64,000 nt of DNA from Streptomyces sp. MspMP-M5 (GCF_000373585.1 NZ_KB891907.1:163525-227524), one strand, 5' to 3'. Shown: positions 1-9,274, counted from the stretch's first letter. The notes: generated by a model not told the origin, from the letters alone. Numbers and translations are program-made.

Positions 1-944
1 GCCTCGGCCAGTGCCCGGACCGCCTGGTCGGGCTCCGCGTCGCCCAGCGCGGCGACCACCACGCGGAACGGGCCGTCCGCGGGCAACCCGCAGGCGTGCA
101 GTGCCGCGTCGAGTGCCGACCGCTCGGCGGTGTCCGCGGCGGCCAGCGCCAGCAGGGCGTCCGCCGCCCGCCGCGCGGCCGTCTCCCGCGCGCTGTCGTG
201 GTGCCGGTACTGGGCGAGGACCTCGGCGATCTCGTGCAGTACCCGCGGCGGTGCGTCGTCCGCGCCGCGCAGATGCAGGAACCACGCGTCGTACGGCCCC
301 TGTTCGCCCTCGATCCGCAGTGTGGTGCCGGCACCGGCGGCCACGTCCCGGCGAGCCTGACGATGCGTCAGTTCCGGTGCGGCGGGGGTGCGGGCGACCA
401 CCCGGCCGGTGGCGGTCAGCAGATGGCACGCCGGGCCGCCCAGGTGCGCGAACGCCCGGTCCAGCAGGGCGTCCGGCGCGGCGCCCTCGGCCAGCAGCCC
501 GGCGAGTTCGGTGCGGACGTTCTCCGGCAGCGCGTAGTGCCCGGCGGGCCGACGGCTGAGGTCTCCCCAGCGGCGCAGGTACACCGCCTCGGTGATGGCC
601 CGGAAGGTGGTGTGCGCGGGCACCGCGAGCAGGGCGACCCGGTGCGCGCGGCAGGACTCGACCAGGACCTCCGGCACCGTCCCGTGGGTCTCCTCCCCGG
701 CCAGCAGCGCCGCCGCCCCCGCGTCCGCCAGCGCCGCCACGAAGCGGTCCACCTTCTCCCGGTCGTCCCCGGGTGCCCACCACACCAGTCCGCTCAGCAC
801 CAGCTCTCCTGGTTGGAGGAAGCGGGCGGGGTCCTCCAGGTCGGTGGCGGTGACGCCGCTGACCTCCCGGGCGAGCAGCGAATCCTCGCCCCACAGGACG
901 GTCAGGTCGAGCGCGGTGAGCTGGAGAAGATCGTGGACGTGCAT
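1..944 (-). CDS. PucR-family transcriptional regulator, 3' end cut by window edge
   Basis: The first 314 codons of a regulator read leftward from an ATG at 944 and run off the window. The N-terminus (MHVHDLLQLTALDLTVLWGE, then LEDPARFLQPGELVLSGLVW) matches the PucR N-terminal purine-catabolism domain. A middle region with LLTATGRVVARTPAAPEL resembles the GAF-like segment of the family. The C-terminal HTH_30 domain lies outside the window. The gene is divergent from xanthine-dehydrogenase-type genes, the classical arrangement for control of purine catabolism. Inverted repeats lie between the two starts. Family assignment is firm; control of the neighbouring genes is inferred. Confidence 0.85.
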   Translation of the reverse strand, partial: MHVHDLLQLTALDLTVLWGEDSLLAREVSGVTATDLEDPARFLQPGELVLSGLVWWAPGDDREKVDRFVAALADAGAAALLAGEETHGTVPEVLVESCRAHRVALLAVPAHTTFRAITEAVYLRRWGDLSRRPAGHYALPENVRTELAGLLAEGAAPDALLDRAFAHLGGPACHLLTATGRVVARTPAAPELTHRQARRDVAAGAGTTLRIEGEQGPYDAWFLHLRGADDAPPRVLHEIAEVLAQYRHHDSARETAARRAADALLALAAADTAERSALDAALHACGLPADGPFRVVVAALGDAEPDQAVRALAE

Positions 945-990
945 GCGGTGGCTCCTTGGACGGCTGCCGGGCGCCTGTCCCGGCATCTCA

Positions 991-1032
991 CATTCACCAG
1001 GCGAATGCGGGTCCTGGCATCGTAAATGCCAG
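991..1032. promoter_or_regulatory. Inverted repeats between pucR-like gene and xdh genes
   Basis: There is a perfect inverted repeat CTGGCAT-N5-ATGCCAG at 1014-1032. Just upstream, CATTC-N7-GAATG at 991-1007 is nearly palindromic over 17 bases. Both lie in the roughly 200-base divergent region, 47-88 bases from the regulator start codon. They are good candidates for the binding site of the PucR-type regulator. Binding is inferred from position only. Confidence 0.45.
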
Positions 1033-1149
1033 CCGTTCACATCGATATCCCTCTTGGTTGATCATCCAGTTCCGGGCCGGGGCGTTGGTGCGTTTTCCGT
1101 GCTGCGGACCAGTCGTGCACCGGGCCGCCGGGTTGCTTCACTCGGCGGC

Positions 1150-1992
1150 ATGGACCTGAACACCGTGCTGGAGGTGCGCGACGCCCGGCAGCACGCCCCC
1201 TGGCGTACCGGCGACGCCTGGCTGGGCGGCGGCACCTACCTCTTCTCCGAGCCGCAGCCGCGCCTCCGCCGCCTGGTGGACCTGAGCCGGATGGGCTGGG
1301 AGCCGGTCACCCGGCTCCCGGACGGCTCCCTGGAGATCGCCGCCACCTGCACCATCGCCCAACTCTCCCGCTTCGCCGCCGCCTTCGCGGCCCCGGCCGC
1401 GCCCCTCTTCGAGCAGTGCTGCCGCGCCTTCCTGGCCTCGTTCAAGATCTGGAACATGGCGACCGTCGGCGGCAACCTCTGCAACGGGCTGCCGGCCGGC
1501 CCGATGATCTCGCTCACCGCCGCCCTCGACGGCAGCTGCCTGCTCCAGGCGCAGGACGGCTCCCGGCGCCGGGTCAAGGCCGCCGACTTCGTCACCGGCG
1601 CCGGCCGCAAGGACCTCGGCGAGGGCGAGCTGCTCCGCTCGGTCACCCTGCCCGCCCGCGCGCTGACCTGCCGCACCGCCTTCCGGCAGGTCTCCCTCTA
1701 CGGACTCGGCCGCTCCGGCGCCCTGGTCATCGGCGCCCTCGACCCCCTGGACGGCTCGCTGGCGGTCACCGTCACCGCCGCCACCGTCCGCCCCTTCCGC
1801 CTCTGGTTCCCCGCCCCGCCCGGCGCCGCCGCACTGCGCGGCACCCTCGACGACGCCGTCACCGACGCCGAGTGGTTCGACGACCTCCACGGCCTGCCCG
1901 CCTGGCGGCGCCACATGGCGCTGCGCCTCGCCGAGGAGGTCCGCGCCGAACTCACCACCCGCCCGGCGTCCTTCAGGGAGGCTGTCCGATGA
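1150..1992 (+). CDS. Xanthine dehydrogenase family, FAD-binding subunit
   Basis: A 280-residue protein of the CO-dehydrogenase flavoprotein/XdhB type, which carries electrons from the iron-sulfur clusters to FAD and on to the acceptor. The FAD-binding signatures are visible: AWLGGGTYLF near residues 23-32 and ATVGGNLCNGLPAGP near 103-117. The C-terminal part matches the usual small domain, and length fits the family (about 270-300). The ATG at 1150 is preferred because the conserved N-terminus begins there, although no strong ribosome site is visible. Its stop overlaps the next start (ATGA at 1989-1992), so the two are translationally coupled. The substrate (hypoxanthine/xanthine) is inferred from the neighbouring PucR regulator. 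Confidence 0.85.
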   Translation: MDLNTVLEVRDARQHAPWRTGDAWLGGGTYLFSEPQPRLRRLVDLSRMGWEPVTRLPDGSLEIAATCTIAQLSRFAAAFAAPAAPLFEQCCRAFLASFKIWNMATVGGNLCNGLPAGPMISLTAALDGSCLLQAQDGSRRRVKAADFVTGAGRKDLGEGELLRSVTLPARALTCRTAFRQVSLYGLGRSGALVIGALDPLDGSLAVTVTAATVRPFRLWFPAPPGAAALRGTLDDAVTDAEWFDDLHGLPAWRRHMALRLAEEVRAELTTRPASFREAVR

Positions 1993-4787
1993 GCTACGCC
2001 CTCCACGTCAACGGCCGGGACTGTGACGCCGAACCGCGCCCCGGCCAGTGCCTGCGCACCTACCTGCGAGACCGCGGCTGGTTCGGGGTGAAGAAGGGCT
2101 GCGACGCCGGGGACTGCGGGGCCTGCACCGTCCACGTCGACGGCGAGCCGGTCCACAGCTGCCTCTACCCCGCCGTCCGCGCCGCCGGACGCCGGGTCAC
2201 CACCGTCGAGGGGCTGGCCGGACCGGACGGCGAACTCCACCCCGTTCAGCGGCAGTTCCTCGACGCCCAGGGCTTCCAGTGCGGCTTCTGCACCGCCGGC
2301 TTCCTGATGACCACCGTCGCCCTGGACGCCGGTCAACGCGCCGATCTGCCAAGGGCGTTGAAGGGCAACCTCTGCCGCTGCACCGGCTACCGGGCCATCG
2401 AGGACGCGATCCGCGGTGTCACCCATGTCGAGGAGCCCCGGCCCGGGGAGTCCGTCGGCCGCAACCTCGGCGCCCCCGCCGGCCCGCAGGTGGTCACCGG
2501 CACCGCCCGCTACACCTTCGACATCGAGGTCGCGGGGCTGCTGCACATGAAGCTGCTGCGCTCCCCGCACCCGCACGCCCGGATCGTCTCGATCGACACC
2601 GCCGACGCGCTGCGCGTCCCCGGCGTCCGCCTCGTCCTCACCCACCACGACGCCCCCGAGCGGCTGTTCTCCTCCGCCCGCCACGAGCACCCCACCGAGG
2701 ACCCCGACGACACCCGGGTCCTGGACGACGTGGTCCGCTTCGTCGGCCAGCGGGTGGCCGCGGTGGTCGCCGACACTGAGGGCGCCGCCGAGGAGGGCTG
2801 CCGCCGGATCGCGGTGGAGTACGAGGTGCTGCCGCACGTCCTCGACCCGGAGGAGGCGATGCGCCCCGGCGCGCCCGTCCTCCACGCCAAGGACCCCGGC
2901 ACCGCCCGGATCGCCCGCCCGGACGACAACGTCGTCGGCGAGGTGCACGGCGAGATCGGCAGCGTCGCCCAGGGTTTCGCCGAGGCCGACGCCGTCTACG
3001 AGGAGACCTTCCGCACCCAGCGGGTGCAGCACGCCAGCCTGGAGACCCATGGCGCGCTCGCCTACTTCGAGGAGAAGGAGGACGGCGACGGCGAGCGGAT
3101 CGTCGTCCGCTCCAGCACCCAGGTGCCCTTCCTGACCCGGCGCGCCCTGTGCGCCCTCTACGACCTGCCGGAGGACGGGGTCCGGGTGGTCGCGGGCCGG
3201 GTAGGCGGCGGATTCGGCGGCAAGCAGGAGATGCTCACCGAGGACATCGTGGTGCTGGCCGCGATGCGGCTGCACCGGCCGGTGAAGCTGGAGTTCACCC
3301 GCGCCGAGCAGTTCTTCGGCGCCACCACCCGGCACCCCTTCACCATCGGCATCAAGGCCGGCGCGAAACGGGACGGCACCCTGACGGCCCTTCAGCTGAG
3401 GGTGGTCGCCAACACCGGCGCGTACGGGAACCACGGCCCGGCGGTGATGTTCCACAGCGTCGGCGAGTCGATGGCCGTCTACCGCGCGCCCCACAAGAAG
3501 GTCGACGCCTTCTCCGTGTACACCAACTGCGTTCCCGCCGGGGCGTTCCGCGGCTACGGACTGGGCCAGGTCACCTTCGCCGTGGAGTCGGCCATGGACG
3601 AACTGGCCCGCCGTCTGGGCGTCGATCCGCTGGTCTTCCGGGAGCGCAACATCATCGGCCCCGGGGAGCACATGATCAGCCCCGGCGGCGAGGAGGAGGA
3701 CCTGGAGATCGCCAGCTACGGCCTGGACCAGTGCCTGAAGGTCGTCCGCGACGCGATCGCCGAGGACCGCGACGACCCGGACGTCCCCGCGGGCTGGCTG
3801 GTCGGCCACGGCACCGCCATGGCGATGATCGCCACCGGCCCGCCCGGCGGCCACTACGCCGACGCCACGGTGACCCTGCTGGACGACGGCACCTACGACA
3901 TCGCCGTCGGCACCGCCGAGTTCGGCAACGGCACCACCACCGTCCACCAGCAGATCACCGCCGGCGCGCTCGGCACCACCGTCGACCGGATCGCCGTCCG
4001 GCAGTCCGACACCGACGTCGTCCGGCACGACACCGGCGCCTTCGGCTCGGCCGGCACCGTCGTGGCCGGCAAGGCCGTGATGCGGGCGGCCAACGGCCTG
4101 GCGGAGAAGGTCCTTTCGTTCGCCGCCGAATACGCCCGCACCCCGCGCAGCCAGTGCCGGCTGCTGGCCGACGCGGTGGAGTGCGCGGACCGGACGGTGT
4201 CGCTCAAGGAGCTGCACCAGGCCGCCCGCGCACGCGAGGTGGAGCTGACGGCCGCCGGGCACTGGGGCGGCTCACCGCGCTCCGTGGCCTTCAACGCCCA
4301 GTGGTTCAAGATCGCCGTCGATCCCGGCACCGGCGAGATCAGAATCCTGCGCAGCGTCCACGCGGCCGACGCCGGCAAGGTCATGAACCCCATGCAGTGC
4401 CGCGGCCAGGTCGAGGGCGGGGTCGCCCAGGCCCTCGGCGCCACCCTCTTCGAACAGGTCCTGGTCGACGAGCGCGGCGCGGTCCTCACCCCCGCCTTCC
4501 GCCGCTACCGGCTGCCCGCCTACGCCGACGTCCCGCGCACCGAGGTCCACTTCACGCAGACCTCGGACGCCATCGGGCCGCTGGGCGCGAAGTCGATGAG
4601 CGAGAGCCCGTTCAACCCGGTCGCCCCCGCCTTCGCCAACGCGCTGCGCGACGCCACCGGGGTCCGCTTCACCGAGGTGCCGTTCCTGCGGGACAAGGTG
4701 TGGCTGGCGCTGGCGGAACACCGCGCGGCGGGCGGGGAGGAGGGCCGGCCGGCCCGGGCGCACCCCTCGCGGGAGGGCTCGGTCTGA
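1989..4787 (+). CDS. Xanthine dehydrogenase, fused [2Fe-2S] and molybdopterin subunits
   Basis: A 932-residue fusion. Residues 1-150 are the small iron-sulfur subunit: plant-type cluster ligands C38, C43, C46 and C58 (CDAGDCGAC), and a second cluster at C98, C101, C129 and C131 (QCGFC, LCRCTGYR). Residues about 155-910 are the large molybdenum-cofactor subunit, starting at SVGRNLGAPAGPQVVTG. It has the pterin motifs GGGFGGKQE and FRGYGLGQ, and near the end GAKSMSESPFNP, where the catalytic glutamate of the family lies. In many bacteria these are separate genes (XdhC/XdhA type). The reaction is hydroxylation of a purine or other N-heterocycle; the exact substrate cannot be told from sequence. 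It is coupled to the FAD subunit, and the molybdenum genes downstream fit its cofactor need. Confidence 0.87.
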   Translation: MSYALHVNGRDCDAEPRPGQCLRTYLRDRGWFGVKKGCDAGDCGACTVHVDGEPVHSCLYPAVRAAGRRVTTVEGLAGPDGELHPVQRQFLDAQGFQCGFCTAGFLMTTVALDAGQRADLPRALKGNLCRCTGYRAIEDAIRGVTHVEEPRPGESVGRNLGAPAGPQVVTGTARYTFDIEVAGLLHMKLLRSPHPHARIVSIDTADALRVPGVRLVLTHHDAPERLFSSARHEHPTEDPDDTRVLDDVVRFVGQRVAAVVADTEGAAEEGCRRIAVEYEVLPHVLDPEEAMRPGAPVLHAKDPGTARIARPDDNVVGEVHGEIGSVAQGFAEADAVYEETFRTQRVQHASLETHGALAYFEEKEDGDGERIVVRSSTQVPFLTRRALCALYDLPEDGVRVVAGRVGGGFGGKQEMLTEDIVVLAAMRLHRPVKLEFTRAEQFFGATTRHPFTIGIKAGAKRDGTLTALQLRVVANTGAYGNHGPAVMFHSVGESMAVYRAPHKKVDAFSVYTNCVPAGAFRGYGLGQVTFAVESAMDELARRLGVDPLVFRERNIIGPGEHMISPGGEEEDLEIASYGLDQCLKVVRDAIAEDRDDPDVPAGWLVGHGTAMAMIATGPPGGHYADATVTLLDDGTYDIAVGTAEFGNGTTTVHQQITAGALGTTVDRIAVRQSDTDVVRHDTGAFGSAGTVVAGKAVMRAANGLAEKVLSFAAEYARTPRSQCRLLADAVECADRTVSLKELHQAARAREVELTAAGHWGGSPRSVAFNAQWFKIAVDPGTGEIRILRSVHAADAGKVMNPMQCRGQVEGGVAQALGATLFEQVLVDERGAVLTPAFRRYRLPAYADVPRTEVHFTQTSDAIGPLGAKSMSESPFNPVAPAFANALRDATGVRFTEVPFLRDKVWLALAEHRAAGGEEGRPARAHPSREGSV

Positions 4788-4985
4788 GGCCGGCCGGGAG
4801 CACCGACGGGGGCGGCAGGTCCGGGGCCGCGCCGGAGGGCTCGGACCTGCGGCCCTCTTGCCCTCATTCGCCTCACTTACGCAAGGGAAACATCCGTAGC
4901 CAGGTGGCATATGTGATTGAGTCATGCGCCGCTGGGGCATCACTGGGACGCAGCGTCCGCATGGATCGTCTCCAGGGGGACACCG

Positions 4986-5501
4986 ATGAGCCGACTCAGT
5001 CCGCCGCCCCGCTCCGCCGTCGTCCGCGGCCCGTCCGGGGGCGCCCCGCCCGCCGCCCGGCGCTTCCTGATCAGCGGGCAGCTGCACCGCCCGCTCGCGC
5101 TGACCGTCGCCGACCTGCGGGCGCGCTGGCCACAGCGGCACGCCCCGGTCGTCTTCGACTGCGCCACCAACGGACCGCAGCGCCACACCTTCGACGGCCC
5201 GCTGCTGCGGGACGTGCTGGACGCGGCGGGCCCCGCCTTCGACGCCCGGCGGCGCAAGGACCGCTCCCGCTTCCTGCTGACCGTCGCCGGCGGGGACGGC
5301 CACCACACCGTGCTGTCCTGGGCGGAGATCGACGCCGACTTCGGCAACGCCCCCATCCTGCTGGCCACGGCCATGGACGGGCGGCCGCTGGACGCCATGG
5401 GCAGTCAGCTCGTGGTGCCGTCCGACCGCTGCGGCGCGCGGTACATCAGCGCCATCACGGGTATCTGGGTGGGTGCGTGCCCGGCGCCGGGGGAGCGGTA
5501 G
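4986..5501 (+). CDS. Molybdopterin-dependent oxidoreductase-like small protein
   Basis: A 171-residue protein resembling the sulfite-oxidase-type molybdopterin domain in reduced form. Motifs include LISGQLHRPLALTVADLRAR, FDCATNGPQRHTFDGPLL and LVVPSDRCGARYISAITGI. The N-terminus is proline-rich, with no clear signal peptide. The ATG at 4986 is chosen because GGGGGA lies 6 bases upstream; an earlier ATG at 4917 has none. It sits between xanthine dehydrogenase and molybdate genes, so a molybdenum link is likely. The reaction is unknown, and the protein is much shorter than full-length sulfite oxidases (about 400). The 198 bases before it show only a small hairpin (GGACG-CAG-CGTCC at 4946-4958). 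Confidence 0.65.
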   Translation: MSRLSPPPRSAVVRGPSGGAPPAARRFLISGQLHRPLALTVADLRARWPQRHAPVVFDCATNGPQRHTFDGPLLRDVLDAAGPAFDARRRKDRSRFLLTVAGGDGHHTVLSWAEIDADFGNAPILLATAMDGRPLDAMGSQLVVPSDRCGARYISAITGIWVGACPAPGER

Positions 5502-5655
5502 CCCCGCGGATCGGGACCGTCGGGCCGGCCGGGCCGGGACGCGTCCCGCCGGGTGCCGTGCGTGGTCGCGCCACCGGGCTTTCCGCTGGCCGGAATTCGC
5601 CGTTGTCCCATCCTCCAAGCGGCCTTGCATCTGCCATGGAGGAATGCCAAAAGGA

Positions 5656-5685
5656 TTGCAAATGCGAGACAACACCTCATATCTT
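5656..5685 (+). promoter_or_regulatory. Promoter of a leaderless HTH-TOBE gene
   Basis: TTGCAA (5656-5661), an 18-base spacer and TATCTT (5680-5685) form a plausible sigma-70/HrdB promoter. The -10 element ends 7 bases before the ATG at 5693, and no ribosome-binding site precedes that ATG. This geometry predicts a leaderless transcript. Confidence 0.45.
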
Positions 5686-5692
5686 GTCGCAC

Positions 5693-6088
5693 ATGCAGTC
5701 CTACACAATCGGCCAGGCGGCACGTCTGCTGGGCGTCAGCCCGGATACCGCCCGCCGCTGGGCGGACGCCGGACGGGTCGCGACCCATCGCGACGAGAGC
5801 GGCCGTCGCCTCATCGACGGCCGGGACCTCGCCGCCTTCTCCATCGAGGTGGGCCAGGCCGCCGGCGGTGAGGAGGACGACACCTACACCTCCGTCCGCA
5901 ACGCCTTCCCGGGCATCGTCACCGCCGTCACCCTCGGCGACGTCGCCGCCCAGGTCGAGATCCAGGCCGGTCCGCACCGCCTGGTGTCCCTCCTCACCCG
6001 CGAAGCGGTGGAGGAACTCGGACTGGAGGTCGGCATGCAGGCCGTCGCACGGGTGAAATCCACCAGCGTGCACATCGACCGCACCTGA
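5693..6088 (+). CDS. HTH-TOBE molybdate-responsive protein
   Basis: A 131-residue protein. Residues 1-55 are a MerR/excisionase-type helix-turn-helix (MQSYTIGQAARLLGVSPDT, then RRWADAGRV). Residues about 65-130 are a TOBE/Mop-type molybdate-binding domain (RNAFPGIVTAVTLGDVAAQV, then TREAVEELGLEVGMQAVARV). The combination is typical of molybdate-dependent regulators or molybdate storage proteins placed next to mod genes. It lies directly upstream of modA in the same direction. It probably senses molybdate and controls modA and modBC; a pure storage role is the alternative. A longer start at an upstream ATG is less likely because the conserved N-terminus begins at 5693. Confidence 0.8.
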   Translation: MQSYTIGQAARLLGVSPDTARRWADAGRVATHRDESGRRLIDGRDLAAFSIEVGQAAGGEEDDTYTSVRNAFPGIVTAVTLGDVAAQVEIQAGPHRLVSLLTREAVEELGLEVGMQAVARVKSTSVHIDRT

Positions 6089-6268
6089 GCCCCCCGCGAC
6101 ATCCCCGGCGGTCCGCCCCACGTCCCCCGGACCGGCCGCCCACCCAGCGGCGTCGCCCTTCCCCGAGCTCTCGAACCTCCGCGAGCAGGGGAGACCCCAC
6201 TCGGCGCGGCTTTGTCCCCCCTTCGCTCGGGCGACCGCATCGCCCCGCGTACCAAGGAGTCCCGCACC

Positions 6269-7057
6269 ATGTCCCCGTTCCTCACCGGGCGCCGCGCCGC
6301 CGCCGCGATCGTCACCGCCGCCCTCCTCGTCCCGCTCGCCGCCTGCTCCGGCGGCGACAGCGCCAAGAAGGACAACGGCGCATCGGGCGGCACCACCAAG
6401 CTCACCGTGCTCGCCGCCGCCTCGCTCACCGACGTCTTCCAGAAGGCCGGCGCCGTCTACGAGAAGGAGCACCCGGGCACCAAGGTCGCCTTCTCCTTCG
6501 CCGGCTCCCAGGAGCTCGCCGCCCAGGTCAAGCAGGGTGCCCCCGCCGACGCCCTGGTCACCGCCGACACCAAGACCATGGACGGCCTCAGGGCCGACAC
6601 CGGCACCCCCACCGTCATCGCCAAGAACCGCCTGGTCATCGCCACCGGCAAGGGCAACCCCAAGAAGGTCGGCGCGCTGAAGGACCTCGCGAACAGCAAG
6701 CTGAAGGTGGTACTGGCCGCGCCCGAGGTGCCGGTCGGCCGCTACAGCAAGAAGGTCCTCGACGCCCAGAAGCTGACCGTCAAGCCGGTCTCCCAGGAGC
6801 CCAACGTCCGCGCCGTCCTCAGCAAGGTGGAACTCGGCGAGGCGGACGCCGGCATCGTCTACAAGACGGACGCCGCCACCGCGCCGAAGAAGGTCGACGC
6901 CATCGACATCCCGGACGCCCAGAACGCCGTCGCCTCCTACCCGGCGGCGACCCTGAAGTCCTCCCAGCACTCCGCCGCGGCCGCCGCGTTCGTGAAGTGG
7001 CTGAGCACCCCCGAGGCGCAGCAGCTCCTCCAGCAGGCGGGCTTCCAGAAGCCGTGA
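6269..7057 (+). CDS. modA: Molybdate ABC transporter, substrate-binding lipoprotein
   Basis: A 262-residue periplasmic-type binding protein. The signal peptide ends in a lipobox (VPLAAC) near residue 25, so the mature protein is a membrane-anchored lipoprotein. ModA signatures follow: LTVLAAASLTDVFQKAG, FSFAGSQELAAQVKQGAPAD, and the C-terminal SSQHSAAAAAFVKWLSTPEAQ. The start at 6269 has a good ribosome site (AAGGAG, 9 bases upstream). The earlier ATG at 6212 would add 19 non-signal residues. It delivers molybdate or tungstate to the fused permease/ATPase downstream. The 180-base upstream gap shows no clear signal. Confidence 0.9.
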   Translation: MSPFLTGRRAAAAIVTAALLVPLAACSGGDSAKKDNGASGGTTKLTVLAAASLTDVFQKAGAVYEKEHPGTKVAFSFAGSQELAAQVKQGAPADALVTADTKTMDGLRADTGTPTVIAKNRLVIATGKGNPKKVGALKDLANSKLKVVLAAPEVPVGRYSKKVLDAQKLTVKPVSQEPNVRAVLSKVELGEADAGIVYKTDAATAPKKVDAIDIPDAQNAVASYPAATLKSSQHSAAAAAFVKWLSTPEAQQLLQQAGFQKP

Positions 7058-7175
7058 CGCCCTGCGGGGTGGGGACTGTCCGGCTCGGGGGAGCGGACAG
7101 CCCCCGCCCCGCTGCCGTACCCGCCGCCCTCCGGAAGGTCCGGACCCGCCGCCCGCCCCGATCCCAGGACACCCG

Positions 7176-9176
7176 ATGAGCCGCCCCAGCACCTCCGCCG
7201 CGGCGCCGGCCGGCCGGCGCCGCGCACCCGGCGCCCGCACCCCGGCCGCCCTGGCCGTCCCCGCGCTGCTCGCCGTCGCGTTCCTGCTGATGCCGCTGCT
7301 CGGCATTCTCACCCGCACCAGCTGGGGCGATCTCGGCACCCATCTGACCAGACCCGGAGTGCTCCAGGCGCTCCGGCTGTCGCTGCTGGTGTCGTGCTGG
7401 GCGCTGGGCCTGTCGGTGCTGCTCGGCGTCCCGCTGGCCTGGCTGCTGGCTCGGGTCGACTTCCCCGGCAAGGCGCTGGTCCGCTCGCTGGTGCTGCTGC
7501 CGATGGTGCTCCCGCCGACCGTCGGCGGTGTCGCCCTGCTGCTCGGCTTCGGCCGCCGCGGACTCCTCGGCCCTTGGCTGGAGGACACCTTCGGCATCAC
7601 GCTGCCGTTCCACACCTCCGGCGCGGTGGTGGCGGCGACCTTCGTCGCCATGCCCTTCCTCGTCATCAGCCTGGAGGGCACCCTCGCCGCCCTCCGCCCC
7701 AGCTACGAGGAGACCGCCGCCTCCCTCGGCGCCTCGCCGGTACGGGTCTTCTGCACCGTCACCCTGCCCATGGTCGCCCCCGGACTGGCCGCCGGCGCCG
7801 CGCTGACCTGGGCGCGCGCACTCGGTGAGTTCGGCGCCACGATCACCTTCGCCGGCAACCTCCCCGGCGCCACCCAGACCCTGCCGCTCCAGGTCTATCT
7901 GCTGCTCCAGGACACCCCGGAAGCCGCCACCTCCGTCTCCCTGCTGCTGCTCGTCATCGCCATGGCCGTACTGGTGTGCCTGCGCGGGCGGTGGACGGGC
8001 GGGCCCGCGGACCGCGCCGCCCGCGGGGGACGCGCCACCGGCCCGGCGGCCGACGGCGACGGGGCCGGCGCGGCCGACGGCGCCGCGCTCCCGGACGCAG
8101 GCCACCCGAAGATCCCCGCGCCCGACCCGTCCGCCGGCGGGCGCTGGCCGCTGGACGCCGAGGTCACCGGCTTCACCGAACTCACCCTCCGGGCCGAGCC
8201 GGGGACCACCATCGCCGTCGTCGGCCCCAATGGTGCCGGCAAGACCACCCTGCTGCGCGCCCTGCTCGGGCTCACCCCGCGGGCCCGCGCCGTGCTGCGC
8301 CTGGGGGAGAGCGACGCCACCGCACTGCCCCCGCACCGCCGGGGCGTCGCCTGGGTACCGCAGGACGGGGCGCTCTTCCCGCACCTGACGGCGCTGGCCA
8401 ACACCGCCTACGGGCTGCGCGCCCAGGGCGTCCGGCGCGCCGAGGCCCGGCGCACCGCCCAGCAGTGGCTGGACCGGCTCGGCGTCGGCGCGCTCGCCCA
8501 CCGCCGCCCCGCCCAGCTCTCCGGCGGCCAGGCCCAACGCGTCGCCCTGGCCCGCGCGCTCGCCGCCCGGCCGCGGCTGCTGCTGCTCGACGAACCGCTG
8601 GCGGCGCTCGACCAGACCACCCGGGCCCACGTCCGGCACACCCTGCGCAGCCATCTCGCCGGCTTCGGCGGGGTCTGCCTGATCGTCACCCACGACCCCG
8701 TCGAGGCGGTGTCGCTCGCCGACCGGGTCCTCGTCCTCGACGGCGGCCGCGCGCTCCAGGACGCCCCGCCCGCCGACGTCACCCGCCATCCGCGCTCGCC
8801 CTGGGTGGCCCGGATGCTCGGCCGCAACGCCTGGCCGGGCACCGCGGCCGGCGACGGGCTGGCGCTCACCGGGGGCGGGCACCTCGTCGCCGCCGAACCG
8901 CTCCCCGACGGCACCCGGGCGCTGGCGGTGATCGCCCCCGAGGCGGTCGCGGTGCACATCGAGAAGCCCGCGGGCAGTCCGCGCAACGTCTGGGCCGGCA
9001 CCGTACGGGAGATCACGGCCGCGGGCAGCCGGCTGCGGGTCCTTGTCACCTCGCCCGAGGCGCCCGACCTCGTCGCCGAGATCACCCCGGCGGCGGCCCT
9101 GGACCTCGGGCTCGCCGACGGCGCCGCCGTCTGGACCAGCGTCAAGGCCACCGAGGTCACCCTGGTGACGGCCTGA
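7176..9176 (+). CDS. modBC: Fused molybdate ABC transporter permease and ATPase (ModB-ModC)
   Basis: A 666-residue fusion. Residues about 25-265 form a ModB permease with several membrane helices and the EAA-type loop YEETAASLGASPVRVFCTVT. A charged, Ala/Gly-rich linker of about 60 residues follows. Residues about 325-540 form a ModC ATPase: Walker A GPNGAGKTT, signature LSGGQAQR, Walker B LLLLDEPLAALD, H-loop VTHD. Residues about 590-666 are a TOBE domain for molybdate feedback. In most bacteria modB and modC are separate genes. It is coupled with modA 118 bases upstream. The frame is open throughout with normal codon use, so the fusion looks genuine. Confidence 0.88.
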   Translation: MSRPSTSAAAPAGRRRAPGARTPAALAVPALLAVAFLLMPLLGILTRTSWGDLGTHLTRPGVLQALRLSLLVSCWALGLSVLLGVPLAWLLARVDFPGKALVRSLVLLPMVLPPTVGGVALLLGFGRRGLLGPWLEDTFGITLPFHTSGAVVAATFVAMPFLVISLEGTLAALRPSYEETAASLGASPVRVFCTVTLPMVAPGLAAGAALTWARALGEFGATITFAGNLPGATQTLPLQVYLLLQDTPEAATSVSLLLLVIAMAVLVCLRGRWTGGPADRAARGGRATGPAADGDGAGAADGAALPDAGHPKIPAPDPSAGGRWPLDAEVTGFTELTLRAEPGTTIAVVGPNGAGKTTLLRALLGLTPRARAVLRLGESDATALPPHRRGVAWVPQDGALFPHLTALANTAYGLRAQGVRRAEARRTAQQWLDRLGVGALAHRRPAQLSGGQAQRVALARALAARPRLLLLDEPLAALDQTTRAHVRHTLRSHLAGFGGVCLIVTHDPVEAVSLADRVLVLDGGRALQDAPPADVTRHPRSPWVARMLGRNAWPGTAAGDGLALTGGGHLVAAEPLPDGTRALAVIAPEAVAVHIEKPAGSPRNVWAGTVREITAAGSRLRVLVTSPEAPDLVAEITPAAALDLGLADGAAVWTSVKATEVTLVTA

Positions 9177-9235
9177 CGGGGAGTCAAGAGCCCTCCGGGG
9201 CCGCCGCGTTGATTGCCGGACCCGCCGGACCCGCA

Positions 9236-9263
9236 GGACCCGCCGGGCGGTACCGGCGGGTCC
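9236..9263. terminator. Bidirectional terminator between modBC and the SulP gene
   Basis: A perfect 11-bp stem (GGACCCGCCGG / CCGGCGGGTCC) with loop GCGGTA lies between two convergent genes. An additional upstream GGACCCGCCG copy could form an alternative longer stem. There is no U-tract, as is common in high-GC actinomycetes. Confidence 0.6.
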
Positions 9264-9274
9264 GGCGCTCCGCG

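Noticed and set aside
1698..4262. Long open frame on the minus strand opposite xanthine dehydrogenase
   Set aside because: It is an antisense shadow of a GC-rich gene with clear family motifs; its product is low-complexity Gly/Ala/Val/Arg and has no domain.
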